DNA from: Odiellus spinosus
Lineage: Eukaryota > Arthropoda > Arachnida > Opiliones > Phalangiidae
Length of the DNA: 64,000 nucleotides
NCBI GenBank assembly: GCA_963920705.1
Contig: OY987230.1
Location: 11,495,320-11,559,319 of the forward strand
Direction: 5' to 3'
A program made the translations under genes and the position numbers. Shown here piece after piece: positions 60,583 to 64,000 of the stretch (the stretch's first letter is position 1; every line of letters begins with the position of its first letter). A model generated the notes under the pieces. That model was not told the origin of the DNA. It saw only the letters and a program-made list of their open reading frames with translations, and did no database searches.

Positions 60583-61496
60583 GTAAATTCACTTTTCGAT
60601 GAGGATAGTTGATTCACTGAGGCTTTGTAAAAGGTTTGATTTTTACTTCGTTCAAAGTAAAATAATATTTTTTAAAGATATGTGTTGCTTTGCTCCATAA
60701 TAATAGTAAACATAACCTTAATTTGAATCCTCACTTCAGCGTGATTTCGGACACTTAATCTAAAAACTGTATGTTAACGTATCTATCTCCTGATTCCCTT
60801 TTCACACATGCGCTGGAGTGTAATATCCTGGAGTGTAATATCCTGGAAACGAAAGCTTCTATTATTAATCCAACGCGTGTCTAGGTCTTACTTACACCAC
60901 TGCAATTCCACCCACAGTTTTTTATATCAGTAGTTCCCAATTTTAGACTCTTTCGTTAACAATAAGAGCACCTGGCTTCTCTTATAAGGAGTCTCGCGAA
61001 CTCTTACTCTTCGAAAAGGTCACGAGAGAAAATAGAGCTTTTAGATTAGTTTCGATTTTTTTTTTCTGAAATTATATTGTGAAGGGGTGAACTTCTGCTT
61101 CGACACAGTTGCACTGCAGGTAGAACACTTTTACGGGCGCTCATTATTAATTGAAGGCTACTCAGTGCTCCTTTAAGTAGGCTTTTCTCTAAGCAATTAT
61201 CAAAGTTATTTTGAGACAGTTTAAATTATTTAAAATTAAACTTATTATTATCACTAATTATAAATTATAACTATAATAACTTAATTAGAAATGTTTAATA
61301 ATTTATTTTAAATATGAGAGAGTACGTTTTCAATTCTCTATCCCGTCCTACTAATTAGAGGCGATTCATGTAATTTAAGGAGCATGAAATATGAAAAGTG
61401 TCTGATGACGGTATTATATGTTTCTTTTAAATAATGGCCAGAACCAGTATTGTATCACATAATGCAAAGAACCAATAACATATTCCATAAGTGCAA

Positions 61497-62005
61497 ATAA
61501 CCTATATATTTAATTGCAAGAATCAATAATGTATTTAATTGCAAGAATCAATAATGTATTTAATTGCAAGAATCACTACTATATTTAATTGCCAGAATGA
61601 ACAATATATTTAATTGCCAGAATCAATAATATATTTAATCGCAAGATTCAATAATACATTTAATTGCAACAATCAACAATATATTTAATTGCAAGAATCA
61701 TTAATATATTAAATTGCAAGAATCAACAATATATTTAATTGCAAGAATCAACTATATATTTAATTGCCAGAATCAATAATATATTTAATTGCAAGAATCA
61801 TTAATATATTAAATTGCAAGAATCAATAATATATTTAATTGCAAGAATCATTAATATATTAAATTGCAAGAATCAATAATATATTTAATTGCAAGAATCA
61901 CTACTATATTTAATTGCCAGAATCACTACTATATTTAATTGTCAGAATCAACAATATATTTAATTGCAAGAATCAATAATATATTTAATTTCAAGAATAT
62001 ATTCA
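61497..62005. repeat. 27-bp minisatellite (TATTTAATTGCAAGAATCA)
   Basis: About 18-20 units of TATATTTAATTGCAAGAATC plus AATAA, with recurrent variants (CCAG for CAAG, ACTACTA for ACAATA). Some variants recur as two-unit blocks, suggesting expansion by higher-order duplication. Confidence 0.93.
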
Positions 62006-62064
62006 ATTATGGCCAAAAAATATATCGTTTAATTACAAAGAACCAATAATATATTAAATTCTGG

Positions 62065-62170
62065 CAAAGAACCCATCATGTTTAGTAAATATATAGAATA
62101 ACCCATCATATATCGTAAATATGTAGCAAAGAACCCATCATATATCGTAAATATATAGCAAAGAACCGAT
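62065..62170. repeat. Second minisatellite, about 34-bp unit
   Basis: Three to four units of GAACCCATCATATATCGTAA plus ATATATAGCAAA directly follow the previous array. Confidence 0.85.
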
Positions 62171-62802
62171 CATATAGGAAATAGCCATATTATATAATTA
62201 CAAAGACTAAGTCGGCTCAAATCTAAACATTTGAAAGCTTAAGTCGTGTGATTAAACCAGTTAAATATTCTCACACGGTTTTATCAATGTTTTGATTTGA
62301 CTCGATCCTTTTTTCCTTTTAACCCCATTGAGCCTCGTGACTAAACCAATTGAATGCTTCTCATAGTTGGTTTATCAATGTTTAAATTTGACTCCTCTTA
62401 CCACTCCCCTCTTTCATTTAAATGAATAAAATGACTCAAAACGAGATAACTAACCACTCCGTCATTAAATGAAAACCTGATTCAGTTCCCGCTTCAAGGA
62501 ACAGTAAATTATTCCTTCAGGCCCTACCAGGTGAAGTTACGATCGAACGATCGCTTATGTTTTCTAATTCAGGAAACGAAACTAATTAAATATATATAGA
62601 ATTTCGTAATGGGGGATCAAATTTATTCCATTTGATTTTTTTATTTCTTTAAAATTTGCCAAAGGACCTAATAATATTCAGAAGATTTTAGAAATAAAAT
62701 AGAAAATAGTTATATTTCTTCACTCCAAAAAAAATCGCCAGGAACTTATTTAAATGCTGTGAAGTGAGAACGTTTGGTCTGGCCTTTTTTAATTTAATTT
62801 TA

Positions 62803-62874
<72 letters not shown>
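62803..62874. repeat. (ATT)n followed by T40
   Basis: About 11 ATT units run into an uninterrupted T run of about 40. Confidence 0.95.
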
Positions 62875-62875
<1 letters not shown>

Positions 62876-63030
62876 ATGGATTCATGGTTTATTGGAGATA
62901 AACACGCCCTCCCTGCCTATATATCTCTCTATAGATTGTAAGATGAAATTTTAAAGTTTCATTTTTGCTTTTGTAAATATGAGAATGAACTCCAGAAATC
63001 CGCCACGGAAAGAGTTTAGTATGTTTACTA

Positions 63031-63391
63031 GATTATTCCGCCTCTGATAGAAATCGAGTAAATATCCAAAAATGGCCCCCATCTTAAAACGACCGTAACT
63101 ATTCTCTACTATCACCTGGGCATAAACCGATACCACCATTAAAAAGAAGACATTCCATAGATTAATTTAAAATAATAAAATTGACACGAGCCACTCATTA
63201 AAGATTATTCCGCCACTGATAGAAATCGAGCAAATATCCAAAAATGACCCCTATCTTAAAATGACCGTAACCTTACCATTGGAATGAACACATTCCATAG
63301 ATAAATTAAAATACGTGTAGTAAAATTGATGTCGAGCCACTCGTTAAAGATTATTCCGCCACTGATAGAAATCCAGCCCAAATCCAGGGCG
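63031..63391. repeat. Tandem array, 146-172-bp units
   Basis: GATTATTCCGCC(A/T)CTGATAG starts units at 63031, 63203 and 63349. Each continues AAATCGAG(T/C)AAATATCC and CCATCTTAAAA or a variant. It is related to the single copy at 14215-14470. Confidence 0.88.
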
Positions 63392-64000
63392 ACCACATTT
63401 CCTATATTTTCATGTGGGAGTTTAAGGTATTATAATTAAGTTGAACTAAACTTCCTTTGAAAAGCGTATGAAACCTAGATTTTCCTATAATTTCAATAGT
63501 AATTCTATATTTCCCTATATTTAAGTTCCTATAAATCGATGATAAATTTCTTATTTTCCTAGATTTTTTGTGGTTTTTTGTGGTCACCCTGATAACAGGA
63601 GAAAAACATTATGAAGCTCTCAAAATATTTTGAACTTGCGATTTTATTAAGTGAAGGAATGAAAATAAATAAAGAAAAAAAAAATCGAAACATCGAAACC
63701 GAATCTGATCAAAACAAAGTTATAATTTTTGAGCTTCAGTCACGCGCGTACCATCTGCTATACCAAGAACTAATTTATTAAGTCCAAGAACGTAGGGAGA
63801 TAGAAATGGGCTGTAGTGCCGTGCTGTAAGGTTTTTGCCCTACCCGCGGAATATTTGCTTAAATTTCTTATCTCCTCCATTCTTATCCCCAGAGATAAAG
63901 TTCATAGCGACAGCTACTGAGTTATACAAATAATTTAAATTCTGAACGAACGAACGTTTACCACGAGACTGGGCGTCACAAGTCTCATCCTCCATCTGGG
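63392..64000. other. AT-rich DNA, no gene seen
   Basis: A 61-codon minus-strand frame at 63402-63587 is low-complexity. The last 100 bp are slightly GC-richer but too short to judge. Confidence 0.35.

Noticed and set aside
61497-62170. CRISPR-like regular repeats
   Set aside because: Units are contiguous without unique spacers, AT-rich and in a eukaryotic context. It is a minisatellite.

Overview
The window looks like nuclear DNA of an invertebrate animal. It is strongly AT-rich and gene-poor, it has spliceosomal introns of several kilobases, and it is packed with short inverted-repeat elements, minisatellites and long poly(A)/poly(T) runs. I see no rRNA, tRNA, operon, CRISPR array or bacterial signal. 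The species cannot be named from the sequence. A transposon-linked protein fragment at 44-45 kb belongs to a type I know from many invertebrate genome annotations (cnidarians, molluscs, chelicerates).

The only well-supported cellular gene lies on the minus strand between about 9.1 and 17.9 kb. Three GC-rich exons (17881-17611, 16688-16368, 9292-9099) have canonical AG/GT borders and matching phases (0/1, 1/1, 1/0). They encode a serine-, proline- and glycine-rich, probably disordered region with four R-x-R-S-x-S boxes. From memory of insect and lophotrochozoan proteins, I read it as the long N-terminal extension of an AMP-activated protein kinase gamma subunit. No start exon and no CBS-domain exon is visible, so bases 1-9098 are probably a later intron and the 5' end lies above 17.9 kb.

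Layout: 1-480, degenerate array of 'GTTCACAC' repeats. 1.3-2.9 kb, an 8-bp-TSD MITE, a nested MITE pair and a multi-palindromic element. 5.4-5.8 kb, a dispersed repeat with an inverted copy at 30.7-31.1 kb. 8.5-8.8 kb, a 300-bp foldback element. 9.1-17.9 kb, kinase-subunit exons with tandem arrays, a 200-bp-armed inverted repeat and two abutting TTAA-bordered MITEs in the large intron. 18-43 kb, mostly featureless AT-rich DNA with scattered MITEs. 43.17-46.37 kb, a 3.2-kb near-perfect palindrome carrying two inverted copies of a transposon-like protein fragment and of a 12-unit 21-bp repeat, followed by a 26-bp palindromic minisatellite. 47-50.8 kb, foldbacks, a GCGGCCATCTT minisatellite and a 230-bp tandem duplication. 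51.5-52.4 kb, two weak candidate plus-strand exons. 56.2, 61.5 and 63.0 kb, three more tandem arrays. Near 60.5 kb, a promoter-like cluster.

The most unusual object is the 43-46 kb palindrome. The arms are about 99% alike by eye, each arm's protein copy is broken by a different lesion, and both have exactly 12 units of the internal repeat. This suggests a recent inverted duplication or continuing arm-to-arm conversion.
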